Counted from the stretch's first letter, positions 1 to 6,361 are shown. The stretch is DNA of 7,384 bases from JANXQG01 sp037147235 (GCA_037147235.1 JBAWVO010000317.1:1-7384), one strand, 5' to 3'. Numbers and translations: made by a program. The notes: a model not told the origin generated them from the sequence alone.

Positions 1-40
1 GAAATTGAAGAAGGCGGGCGGCCCTTGCGAACCGCCCGCT
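1..40 (-). terminator. Probable intrinsic terminator downstream of the 598-aa sulfatase gene
   Basis: The 8-bp arms GCGGGCGG (14-21) and CCGCCCGC (32-39) are perfectly complementary and enclose a 10-nt loop. Read on the minus strand, the hairpin starts about 17 nt after the sulfatase stop codon and is followed by a pyrimidine-rich tail (CCTTCTTCAATTTC). The stem is entirely G:C. The tail has no uninterrupted run of T, so this is a good but not textbook Rho-independent terminator. The plus-strand side has no T-rich tail, so the minus direction is favoured. Confidence 0.6.
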
Positions 41-56
41 GTGGAGGTTATTCCGG

Positions 57-1853
57 TTAGTTACTGGGGCCGTGGCTGGCTGCCTCCGCCTGTTGCATCC
101 GTTTGCCCATCTCGGCTTTCACGGCGTCCAGGTTGAAGCTCGCGCCCCGCTGCATCGGCGGGTATTCGAGGAAGGTCTGGAGTTCCTTGCCTACCACCTC
201 CTGAACGAACACAAATCGCCAGAATTGGAACTTGAACCAATCGAAGTATTGCTGTGCTCCATCTTTCGTACCGTTGTTCGGCCAGCCCATGCGTTCAAAC
301 GGATCCAGACGCAAGTTGGTGATGTAGGGCACGTCGGGATGGGTCTTGTCACCAAGCCAGCCATTGGGCTGGTCGATGAAGCGAAACTTGAAATCGTCAA
401 TGCGGACTGCGCCGACGGTGCTTTCGCCGAGGTAGAAGATTTCGTGGCGATTAGACTTCCCCTTGCCGGTGATCAAGGCCATCTGGTTATAGCCGTCCAG
501 GTGATTCTTGTAAGTCCGGTCGCCCAGTTTCACGCCCTTGAGCAGATCGTCGGTGATCGTGGTATTACCGGCGGCGGCTAGGAAGGTGGGGAACCAGTCT
601 AAACCGGACATGAGACCATTCTGCACGGTGTCGGTCGGGACTTTGCCGGGCCAACGCAAGATGCATGGAACGCGGAAACCGCCTTCCATGACCGTCCCCT
701 TGCACTGTGCGAAGGGCGTCGTTCCGCCATCGGGCCAGGTGAAGCTTTCGGTGCCGTTGTCGGTAGTGAAGACGACGATAGTGTTGTCCTCCTCGCCCAT
801 GTCCTTGATCTTCTGTAGCACGATGCCGACGTCGTCATCGAGTTGAGCCATGCCGGCTTCCTGTTCCGACCAGCCATTCTCCGAGTTGCGCATCGCCTGA
901 TATTTCGGCGAGAGGTGCGTGACGATGTGCATGCGTGTCGGGTTGAGCCAGACAAAGAACGGCTTGCCGTCCTTCTTGGCCTTGTCCATGAAATTGATCG
1001 CCAAGTCGCGGATTTCATCGTCCACGGTTTCCATCCGCTTGGGATAGAGCGTACCGGCGTCCTCGATCTTCTGCTTGCCGATCTTGCCCCAACGCGGCAT
1101 TTCAGTCGCGTCTTCCTTATCCGTGGCCCAGCTATGGACCATGTTCCGCGGGCCGACCTTGTCGAGCAGGTTCTGCGGGTAGTTTGGATGCGCCGGGTCT
1201 TCCATGGCATCGAGGTGATAGAGGTAGCCGAAGAACTCGTCGAAACCGTGAACGGTGGGCAGGAACTCATTGCGATCGCCGAGGTGGTTCTTGCCGAACT
1301 GACCGGTGGCGTAGCCTTGCACTTTGAGCGCGGTGGCAATCGTGCAAGCCTCTGCTGGGAGGCCGGTCTTGGCACCCGCCTGGCCGACCGTGGTCATGCC
1401 CGTGCGGATGGGGAGTTGACCGGTGATGAAGTTCGCGCGACCGGCCGTACAACTTGCCTCTGCGTAGTAATCGGTGAACATCATGCCGCCTTTGGCGAGC
1501 TTGTCGAGGTTCGGCGTCCGTCCGGCCATAAGGCCGCGATGGTAGGCACCGATGTTCCACATGCCAATATCGTCGCCCATGATAAAGACGATGTTGGGCT
1601 TCTTACCGCTGGCGACGGCTGACCCGACCACCGGGTCCGCGTCGTCGGCCTTGGCAATCTGGTTGGCGGGAGGAAGCGAGGTAGTCGCTGCCGTAGTCGC
1701 CGCTGGGCTGGCGGTCGTTTGCGCACCGCTGGGGTTTGAACTGCTCTTGGCGTCGCCACCGCCCGATTTGGCCATCTGCGACGAACAGGCAAGGATGCCG
1801 CCGATCGCCGACAGGGCGAGGCACGCGGCCAATGTAGTCTTGAGTCTTAGCAT
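57..1853 (-). CDS. Secreted lipoprotein sulfatase (arylsulfatase-type), variant C-T-A-G-R active site
   Basis: This is a 598-aa member of the alkaline-phosphatase-superfamily sulfatases, which hydrolyse organic sulfate esters to an alcohol or phenol plus sulfate. Residues 1-23 are a lipoprotein signal ending in lipobox I-L-A-C; Cys23 would carry the lipid, and Ser at +2 does not suggest inner-membrane retention. A Ser/Ala/Thr/Pro-rich linker (about 24-84) leads to the catalytic domain, which begins at KPNIVFIMGDD. Visible active-site residues are Asp94/Asp95 (metal), Cys135 (to be converted to formylglycine) and Arg139 in CTAGR, Lys188 and His190 (GKNH), Asp365/Asn366 (TTDNG, metal) and Lys385. 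Cys135 lies in C-x-A-x-R rather than the usual C-x-P-x-R. The C-terminus has an aromatic-rich segment (about 537-549) and a YPPMQ-GASFNLD stretch that I recall from other arylsulfatases of this type. The ATG at 1853 is supported by an AGGA box 7 nt upstream and by the leader shared with the neighbouring sulfatase. The true substrate cannot be read from the sequence. Confidence 0.93.
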   Translation of the reverse strand: MLRLKTTLAACLALSAIGGILACSSQMAKSGGGDAKSSSNPSGAQTTASPAATTAATTSLPPANQIAKADDADPVVGSAVASGKKPNIVFIMGDDIGMWNIGAYHRGLMAGRTPNLDKLAKGGMMFTDYYAEASCTAGRANFITGQLPIRTGMTTVGQAGAKTGLPAEACTIATALKVQGYATGQFGKNHLGDRNEFLPTVHGFDEFFGYLYHLDAMEDPAHPNYPQNLLDKVGPRNMVHSWATDKEDATEMPRWGKIGKQKIEDAGTLYPKRMETVDDEIRDLAINFMDKAKKDGKPFFVWLNPTRMHIVTHLSPKYQAMRNSENGWSEQEAGMAQLDDDVGIVLQKIKDMGEEDNTIVVFTTDNGTESFTWPDGGTTPFAQCKGTVMEGGFRVPCILRWPGKVPTDTVQNGLMSGLDWFPTFLAAAGNTTITDDLLKGVKLGDRTYKNHLDGYNQMALITGKGKSNRHEIFYLGESTVGAVRIDDFKFRFIDQPNGWLGDKTHPDVPYITNLRLDPFERMGWPNNGTKDGAQQYFDWFKFQFWRFVFVQEVVGKELQTFLEYPPMQRGASFNLDAVKAEMGKRMQQAEAASHGPSN

Positions 1854-1860
1854 GAGATCT

Positions 1861-1864
1861 TCCT
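1861..1864 (-). promoter_or_regulatory. Ribosome binding site of the 598-aa sulfatase gene
   Basis: On the minus strand AGGA is followed by 7 nt and then ATG. The same box at the same distance precedes the other sulfatase gene (4654-4657), which supports the chosen start of both genes. Confidence 0.6.
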
Positions 1865-1875
1865 AATGTTGGAGT

Positions 1876-1897
1876 TGAATACTTAAGTACTTAATGC
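1876..1897. promoter_or_regulatory. Palindromic element in the sulfatase leader, copy 1
   Basis: The stretch around 1880-1893 contains two overlapping perfect palindromes, TACTTAAGTA and TTAAGTACTTAA. It lies about 25-40 nt upstream of the sulfatase start codon. A near-identical version sits at the same place before the second sulfatase gene (about 4672-4690), with one extra base at the centre of the second palindrome. It may be an operator, part of a promoter, or an mRNA structure near the 5' end. No regulator is identifiable in the window. Confidence 0.35.
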
Positions 1898-1922
1898 ACT
1901 GCCGAAAACATCACAAATCGAA

Positions 1923-4646
1923 CTACTTGTTGTCAGCCGCCTGGGCACGTCCTTCCTCGAGTTTCTTAATGTCCTCGGGGGAGAGCTTGGGCCGATCGAC
2001 CTTGATCACGAGCTTATTGAGCTCAGCGGTCAGTTTGAAGGGCATCTGGTAGTCGTGGTCGTCCACTCCGGTGAGCGTGTCCGAGCCGATATCGAATGAT
2101 TCGTCGAACTGGAGGATGATTGGGATGGTGTGCTCCATCTTCTGGGTGGCGACTTCATTACCATCCACCTTAAGAACGCCGGTACCGCCGCGACCGATGC
2201 CGCTGACGCTGTTAAAGGCCAAGGTGCCGAAGCCCAGTCCGTCGTACTTGAAATCGAACACCAGCGTGTGTTTGCCCGGCGCGAGTGCTTCGTGGCCTTC
2301 CCACCGCACGCGATTGAGGTCGAATAAGTTCCACGTGAACACCGGCTTGCCCTTGAGCAGGTAGAAGCCGTAGCCGGCGAAACGGCCACCGCAAGTCACG
2401 ATCATGCCCTCGGCCCCGCCTTTCGGGACGGTGATGTCGGCCGTGATCGTGTACGATGTGTTCAGCAGCGAAGGCGAATCGCCCAGCGGCAGGCCGGTCA
2501 TCGGCTTCGTGTACACGAACTCGCTCCTCCCCGCAGTGAGGTTGGGCCGCGGTTGCACGACGCGGGTGGCCACGGAACCGTCCAGCGGCAACACCTGGTA
2601 CTTCATGGCCTCTTGCAGGAAGAGACCTTTCATCTCCTTGACCTTTTCGGGATATTGGGCCGCCACATCGTGCGACTGCGTCCAGTCCTTAGCCAGATCA
2701 AAGAGTTCCCAAGTACAGTTGTTGAGCGGGTCCGGGTTGCTGGCCCCGGCGAGGTTCCATGGAACGCGGGTAACCTTCGTGGAGGCGATCCAACCCTCGT
2801 GGTAAATCGCATGGTCGCCAAACATCTCGAAGTATTGCGTCTTGTGGCGCGAGGGTGCTTTGGCGTTCGCGGCGTCGAAGGTGTAGGCGAAGCTGGTGCC
2901 CTCGATGGGCGACTGTTTGATGCCGTCCACCATCTCGGGCTGAGCAATACCGGTGGCTTCGAGGATGGTCGGCACCACATCGATCACGTGGTGGAACTGG
3001 TTCCGGATGCCGCCGGCATCTTTAATGTGGCCGGGCCACGAAACGCACATGCCCTGCCGCGTGCCGCCGAAGTGTGATGCGATCTGCTTGGTCCAACTGA
3101 ACGGCGTATCGAACGCCCAGGTCCACGGTATGGCCATGTGGTTGTAGGTGCGGTCGGTGCCCCAGACGTCGTAGAATTTCATCGCCGCCTCGATCGGCAG
3201 ATTGACACCGTTGAGCGAGGCGATTTCATTAGGGGTGCCGTGGAGCGTGCCTTCCGCGCTAGAACCGTTGTCGCCGCTGATGTAGATAATGAGCGTGTCG
3301 TCGAGCTTGCCCATGTCCTCAATGGCTTGGATCACGCGGCCGATCTCATGGTCTGCATAGGCCAAGTAGGCGGCATAAACCTCAACCTCGCGGATATAGA
3401 GTTTCTTCTCTTCCGCGGACAGCGCGTCCCATTCCGGAAGCAAGTCCTTGGGCCAGGGCGTCATTTGGGCGTCCTGTGGAATCACGCCCAGTTTTTTCTG
3501 GTTGGCGTAGATCGTGTCGCGGAGTTTGTTCCAGCCATCATCGAACAAGTGCATCTCGTGGATCTTGTCGACCCACTCCTTGGTCGGATGATGCGGTGCA
3601 TGGGTGGCACCAGGGACATAGTAGCAGAAGAAAGGCTTGCTCGGGTCGATCTGGTTGAGTTCGTTGAGCCTGCCGATGGCATCGTCTCCCATCGCAGTGA
3701 TCAGGTTCCAGCCTTGTTTCCCTTCAAAGGGATAGATCTGCGTTGTGTTCCTGAAGAGGTTCGGCTGCCATTGGTTGGTGTCGCCGCCCATGAACCCGTA
3801 GAAGTAGTCGAAGCCCATGCCGACGGGCCACTGGTCGAACGGACCGGCCTGGCTGCACTGGAAGGTGGGGGTATTGTGGTTCTTGCCAAACCAACTGGTG
3901 GCGTAGCCGTTATCCTTGAGGATGCGGCCGACGGTGGCCTTGTCCTTGGCGATCAGGCTATTGTAGCCCGGAAATCCGGTCGCCTGCTCGGAGACTACGC
4001 CGAAGCCGGCGGAGTGATGGTTGCGGCCGGTAATCAATGCCGCACGGGTTGGCGAGCAGAGCGCGGTCGAGTGCATGCATGTGTACCGCAGGCCGCCCTT
4101 GGCGACACGGTCGAGCGCGGGGGTCGGGACGACCCCGCCGAAAGTGCTTGGCGCGCCGAAGCCGACATCGTCCGTCATGATGAGCAGGATGTTCGGTGCT
4201 TGTTTCGGCGGCACAATGCGAGGTGCCCACCAGGCTTTCGACTGAAGCGCGTTGTCCTTAATCACGCCGCCAAATTTCGGGTCGGGTGCGGGCAACTGCT
4301 TGCCCCCGATCGTGGTCGTGGCACCGGGCGAACCCAACTCGCCGGTCGTTTGGATTTGAGCCGGTGCGGAAGACTCAGCCGTCGGCGGTGCCGCGTCAGC
4401 TTTGGCAAGCTCCTTGGTGGACGGAGCCGGGGCGGTTGCCGCCAGACTGGCAGCCTTTTGAGCTTCGCTGGGGCTGGAACTGGTTTTGGTCGCCGCTGGG
4501 TTGGCGGTCGTTTGTGCCCCGCTGGGGTTTGAACTGCTCTTGGCGTCGCCGCCACCTGATTTGGCCAAATGCGACGAACAGGCAAGGATGCCGCCGATCG
4601 CCGATACGGCGAGGCATGCAGCTATAGTGCTTTTGAGTCTTAGCAT
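1923..4646 (-). CDS. Large secreted lipoprotein arylsulfatase with C-terminal beta-rich domain
   Basis: This is a 907-aa type I sulfatase, longer than the usual 450-600 residues because of a long linker and an added C-terminal domain. Residues 1-23 form a lipoprotein signal (I-L-A-C, Cys23), nearly identical to that of the downstream sulfatase. Residues 24-148 are a low-complexity Ala/Ser/Thr/Pro linker containing an 18-residue tandem repeat. The catalytic domain starts at APNILLIMTDD: Asp159/Asp160 (metal), Cys197 (formylglycine precursor) and Arg201 in the canonical CSPTR, Lys255 and His257 (GKNH), His349 (THAPHHP), and Asp459/Asn460 (SGDNGSS, metal). Residues from about 700 to 885 are rich in predicted beta strands and resemble the C-terminal module of large AtsD/AtsA-like arylsulfatases. 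The protein should act outside the cytoplasm, anchored to a membrane. The gene ends with TAG 69 bp before the next sulfatase, with no terminator between them, so co-transcription is likely. The start at 4646 has an AGGA box 7 nt upstream. The physiological substrate is unknown. Confidence 0.94.
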   Translation of the reverse strand: MLRLKSTIAACLAVSAIGGILACSSHLAKSGGGDAKSSSNPSGAQTTANPAATKTSSSPSEAQKAASLAATAPAPSTKELAKADAAPPTAESSAPAQIQTTGELGSPGATTTIGGKQLPAPDPKFGGVIKDNALQSKAWWAPRIVPPKQAPNILLIMTDDVGFGAPSTFGGVVPTPALDRVAKGGLRYTCMHSTALCSPTRAALITGRNHHSAGFGVVSEQATGFPGYNSLIAKDKATVGRILKDNGYATSWFGKNHNTPTFQCSQAGPFDQWPVGMGFDYFYGFMGGDTNQWQPNLFRNTTQIYPFEGKQGWNLITAMGDDAIGRLNELNQIDPSKPFFCYYVPGATHAPHHPTKEWVDKIHEMHLFDDGWNKLRDTIYANQKKLGVIPQDAQMTPWPKDLLPEWDALSAEEKKLYIREVEVYAAYLAYADHEIGRVIQAIEDMGKLDDTLIIYISGDNGSSAEGTLHGTPNEIASLNGVNLPIEAAMKFYDVWGTDRTYNHMAIPWTWAFDTPFSWTKQIASHFGGTRQGMCVSWPGHIKDAGGIRNQFHHVIDVVPTILEATGIAQPEMVDGIKQSPIEGTSFAYTFDAANAKAPSRHKTQYFEMFGDHAIYHEGWIASTKVTRVPWNLAGASNPDPLNNCTWELFDLAKDWTQSHDVAAQYPEKVKEMKGLFLQEAMKYQVLPLDGSVATRVVQPRPNLTAGRSEFVYTKPMTGLPLGDSPSLLNTSYTITADITVPKGGAEGMIVTCGGRFAGYGFYLLKGKPVFTWNLFDLNRVRWEGHEALAPGKHTLVFDFKYDGLGFGTLAFNSVSGIGRGGTGVLKVDGNEVATQKMEHTIPIILQFDESFDIGSDTLTGVDDHDYQMPFKLTAELNKLVIKVDRPKLSPEDIKKLEEGRAQAADNK
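4431..4538 (-). repeat. Degenerate 54-bp tandem repeat in the linker of the 907-aa sulfatase
   Basis: Residues 37-54 (SSSNPSGAQTTANPAATK) and 55-72 (TSSSPSEAQKAASLAATA) are two consecutive 18-residue units with 10 of 18 identical positions. The DNA copies are 4485-4538 and 4431-4484. The first unit is also present in the 598-aa sulfatase, while the second is not, so the linker here was apparently lengthened by internal duplication. The segment is probably a flexible spacer between the lipid anchor and the enzyme. Confidence 0.65.
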
Positions 4647-4694
4647 GAGATCTTCCTAATGTTGGAGTCGAATACTTAAGTAACTTAATGCACT
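4489..4694 (-). repeat. Leader repeat, copy 2: 5' UTR plus signal-peptide coding region of the 907-aa sulfatase
   Basis: This is the second copy of the direct repeat described at 1696-1900, 1 nt longer because of an extra A in the palindromic region of the 5' UTR. It contains the same AGGA box, ATG, lipoprotein signal and start of the Ser/Pro linker. The two copies lie in direct orientation about 2.8 kb apart and bracket almost the whole 907-aa sulfatase gene. Confidence 0.9.
4654..4657 (-). promoter_or_regulatory. Ribosome binding site of the 907-aa sulfatase gene
   Basis: AGGA on the minus strand lies 7 nt before the ATG. The box and the spacing match those before the 598-aa sulfatase gene and are within the most conserved part of the leader repeat. 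Confidence 0.6.
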
Positions 4695-4769
4695 TAGGAA
4701 ACTAAACAACACCTACCTGGGTCCGCCCTCCTCACGGACACGCCAAGGAGCGAAATGACGTAATTGCCA

Positions 4770-4799
4770 TAATTATTGCGCCAGAAGTGAAAAAGGCAA
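4770..4799 (-). promoter_or_regulatory. Candidate promoter for the two sulfatase genes
   Basis: On the minus strand a TTGCCT (-35-like, 4794-4799) is followed after 18 nt by TAATTA (-10-like, 4770-4775) in an AT-rich patch. Transcription would start near 4763, giving a 5' UTR of about 115 nt. The match to the sigma-70 consensus is only partial, and this site lies outside the leader repeat, so the downstream sulfatase gene does not share it. Confidence 0.25.
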
Positions 4800-4885
4800 G
4801 CCAATTGGGGAAATGGTTATCCACTTGACTCAAGATGAGGCCACTTCAGCGGCCTTTCCGCGCAGCGGTTGTTAATAGGTGGCGG

Positions 4886-4918
4886 ATCGGCAAACCGGTG
4901 TCAAAGCTTGCCGATTTT
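4886..4918 (+). terminator. Terminator-like hairpin in the divergent intergenic region
   Basis: The arms ATCGGCAA (4886-4893) and TTGCCGAT (4908-4915) are perfect 8-bp complements around a 14-nt loop, and the right arm runs directly into TTTT then AA. The T run follows only on the plus strand. No gene ends upstream of it on that strand, since the neighbouring sulfatase reads the other way. It could therefore end a short non-coding transcript, act as a leader attenuator if the FadL-like gene has an upstream promoter, or insulate that gene from antisense transcription. Confidence 0.45.
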
Positions 4919-4961
4919 AACGCATCTCGGGGCTGAGCGGCGGCAAACACGGACTTTGCGG

Positions 4962-4967
4962 TATAGT
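4962..4967 (+). promoter_or_regulatory. Candidate -10 box of the FadL-like gene
   Basis: TATAGT differs from TATAAT by one base and lies 89 nt before the ATG, just downstream of the terminator-like hairpin. The position where a -35 box would be expected (about 4939-4944, GGCGGC) does not match the consensus, so an activator or another sigma factor would be needed if it is used. Confidence 0.25.
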
Positions 4968-5056
4968 CGGGTGAATCTCTATTTCCCAGAGAACCGATAC
5001 CACTGAAAGGGAATTCCATCCGAATCGCAAACATCACTCGAGAGAGTTTTTATACC

Positions 5057-6340
5057 ATGCGAACTATCCTTCGTGCTGTTGGTCTAATCGTTGTAATCTC
5101 TGTAATGGCATACACCCATTCCGCGAGTGGTCAGGGGTACGGCACGGATCTTCAGAACATCATGGGACCAGCCTCGGGCGGCATGGCCGGCGTGAGCATT
5201 GCTCGGCCGCAGGACGTGCCTTCGGCCATCTTCGGCAACCCGGCGACGCTGGCCCAATTTGAAGGAACCCAGTTCACCATGGGCGGCGGTTGGATTGAAG
5301 GCTATCCAACCGTCACCAATGACGGCAGTCTCAACCAGCAATCGCCGGGCACGCCGTTCAGTGCCACATCGCGGACACAGGGATCCGCGGCCACCGAGAT
5401 CGGCTTGGCCCAGGATCTGCGGTCGATTGGGCTGGCCGGCACGATGGGCATGGGGATCGCCGGTCTGAGCGGTGTCGGGGCCGAATATCGCGGCAGGGTG
5501 CCGGAAAGCTCCGACCCCCGCTTCTTCAACAACCTCAACGACGAGAGCAGTTCCTTACTCGTATTAGGCATCAATATGGGGGCTGGCTTTCAGGTGACTG
5601 ATCGACTTGCCTTTGGGGCGACCATGACGCTCGGGAGTGGGTTCGAGCAACTGGGATTCATCGGCCCGGTCGTCAGTTCCGCCATGGTCAACGCTTACGC
5701 CCTGCGGGGAACCTTTGGCGTCAATTACGAGCTAAACGAGTGCAACACGCTGGGCTTTTACTACCAGTCGCCGTTGGCGTTCAATTTTCCCAATGCCATT
5801 CGCGTGGGATCGAACTACCAGGATCTCCGCGTTACTCAGCCAACGACTTTCGGACTTGGCATCGCCAACCGCAGCCTGATGGACGGCAACCTACTCATTG
5901 GCGCGGACGTCTATTACAAGTTATGGGAAGACGCCGCTCTCTACCAGGACGTATTTGTGAATCAATGGGCCTTCGCCATTGGAACGCAGCTCACCCGCGA
6001 TAAGATGAAGTACCGGCTGGGATATTCCTGGAACAGCAATCCCACGAACCACAATGTGGGAACCAGCTTCGGCGGCATTGGGGGCCTCACGACCGACCAG
6101 ATTCAGTTCTATCAGGCATCCATTCTTCCCTTCGTCAATCAGAACCGCATCACCGCCGGCGTCGGGCGGCAGGATGTGCTGTTCCGCGGGCTTGATCTCG
6201 ATCTATTTGCCGGCGGGCTGCTCCGGGCGAGCGACACCTTCGGCGATCACAACAGCGCATCGCTGGCTATCTACTACCTCGGGCTGGGCATGACATGGCG
6301 GTTCGATGCATCAAAGCCGTCGGTCGATGCAGAGAAATAA
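5057..6340 (+). CDS. FadL/OmpP1-family outer-membrane beta-barrel protein
   Basis: This is a 427-aa protein with a Sec signal peptide (hydrophobic core about 7-18, likely cleavage after Ala-Ser-Gly25, before Gln26). The mature N-terminus (GGMAGVSIARPQDVPSAIFGNPATLAQF, about 41-68, Asn61-Pro62-Ala63) has the typical signature of the FadL/OmpP1/TodX family, whose members carry long-chain fatty acids or other hydrophobic molecules across the outer membrane through a barrel with an N-terminal plug. Alternating strand patterns run through the rest. The stretch at about 260-330, with TTFGLGIA, D-V-Y-Y-K-L-W and YRLGYSWNSNP, matches the family's C-terminal half. The last strand ends in Trp-Arg-Phe (414-416), like an outer-membrane insertion signal, although ten more residues follow. 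The ATG at 5057 is the best start because it gives a complete signal peptide, but the ribosome binding site (GAGAG, 10 nt upstream) is weak. The next gene is a fatty-acid-type dehydrogenase, which fits lipid uptake. The exact substrate is unknown. Confidence 0.82.
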   Translation: MRTILRAVGLIVVISVMAYTHSASGQGYGTDLQNIMGPASGGMAGVSIARPQDVPSAIFGNPATLAQFEGTQFTMGGGWIEGYPTVTNDGSLNQQSPGTPFSATSRTQGSAATEIGLAQDLRSIGLAGTMGMGIAGLSGVGAEYRGRVPESSDPRFFNNLNDESSSLLVLGINMGAGFQVTDRLAFGATMTLGSGFEQLGFIGPVVSSAMVNAYALRGTFGVNYELNECNTLGFYYQSPLAFNFPNAIRVGSNYQDLRVTQPTTFGLGIANRSLMDGNLLIGADVYYKLWEDAALYQDVFVNQWAFAIGTQLTRDKMKYRLGYSWNSNPTNHNVGTSFGGIGGLTTDQIQFYQASILPFVNQNRITAGVGRQDVLFRGLDLDLFAGGLLRASDTFGDHNSASLAIYYLGLGMTWRFDASKPSVDAEK

Positions 6341-6342
6341 CA

Positions 6343-6359
6343 GTAGGCTCAAAGCCTAC
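6343..6359. terminator. Perfect short hairpin after the FadL-like gene
   Basis: GTAGGCT (6343-6349) and AGCCTAC (6353-6359) form a 7-bp perfect stem with a CAA loop, beginning 3 nt after the TAA stop codon. There is no T tract after it; instead a TATAAT follows 3 nt later. It may be a weak terminator, an mRNA 3'-end stabiliser, an operator over the promoter of the next gene, or a member of a dispersed repeat. Confidence 0.4.
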
Positions 6360-6361
6360 GC

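Larger units (their letters stand above)
1696..1900 (-). repeat. Leader repeat, copy 1: 5' UTR plus signal-peptide coding region of the 598-aa sulfatase
   Basis: This segment aligns with 4489-4694. I count about 19 mismatches and one 1-nt indel over about 205 bp, so roughly 90% identity. It includes 47 bp upstream of the ATG (one substitution and the indel) and about 53 codons covering the signal peptide, lipobox and the start of the Ser/Pro linker (47 of 53 residues identical). Both copies have the same orientation relative to their gene. Similarity fades inside the linker, although a short A-K-A-D motif recurs in both (residues 67-70 here, 81-84 in the other protein). The catalytic domains that follow are not close homologues. 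Confidence 0.9.
4647..5056. other. Divergent intergenic region between the sulfatase unit and the FadL-like gene
   Basis: These 410 bp separate two genes reading away from each other and must hold the control regions of both. From left to right I see the conserved sulfatase leader (to 4694), an AT-rich patch around 4760-4778, a small stem AGGCC/GGCCT (4838-4842 and 4851-4855), a strong hairpin followed by TTTT (4886-4918), a TATAGT box (4962-4967), and a T-rich stretch before the ATG at 5057. I find no convincing protein-coding frame in it. Confidence 0.7.

Noticed and set aside
599..1375. A 258-codon open frame on the minus strand in another phase
   Set aside because: It overlaps the 598-aa sulfatase out of frame; its Arg/Ser/Thr-rich translation shows no family motif.
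843..1622. A 259-codon open frame on the plus strand
   Set aside because: It is antisense to the catalytic domain of the 598-aa sulfatase, whose conserved motifs show that the minus strand is the coding strand.
3138..4532. A 464-codon open frame on the plus strand
   Set aside because: It lies entirely antisense to the 907-aa sulfatase, has no recognisable domain and an Arg/Gly/Val-rich composition typical of the complement of a GC-rich gene.
1696..4694. Leader repeats considered as ends of an insertion sequence or composite transposon
   Set aside because: There is no transposase, no terminal inverted repeats and no target duplication; the repeats coincide with gene starts.
4976..4992. Inverted repeat TCTCT/AGAGA with a 7-nt loop near the expected transcription start of the FadL-like gene
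   Set aside because: Only 5 bp, mostly weak pairs, with no supporting context.
4846..5037. A 63-codon open frame on the minus strand in the divergent intergenic region
   Set aside because: It has no ribosome binding site or recognisable feature and crosses the terminator-like hairpin and the candidate -10 box of the FadL-like gene.
5036..5054. A small ACTC-GAGA-GAGT stem followed by TTTTT just before the FadL-like ATG, possibly an RNA switch over the ribosome site
   Set aside because: A 4-bp stem is too short to be meaningful by itself and may occur by chance.
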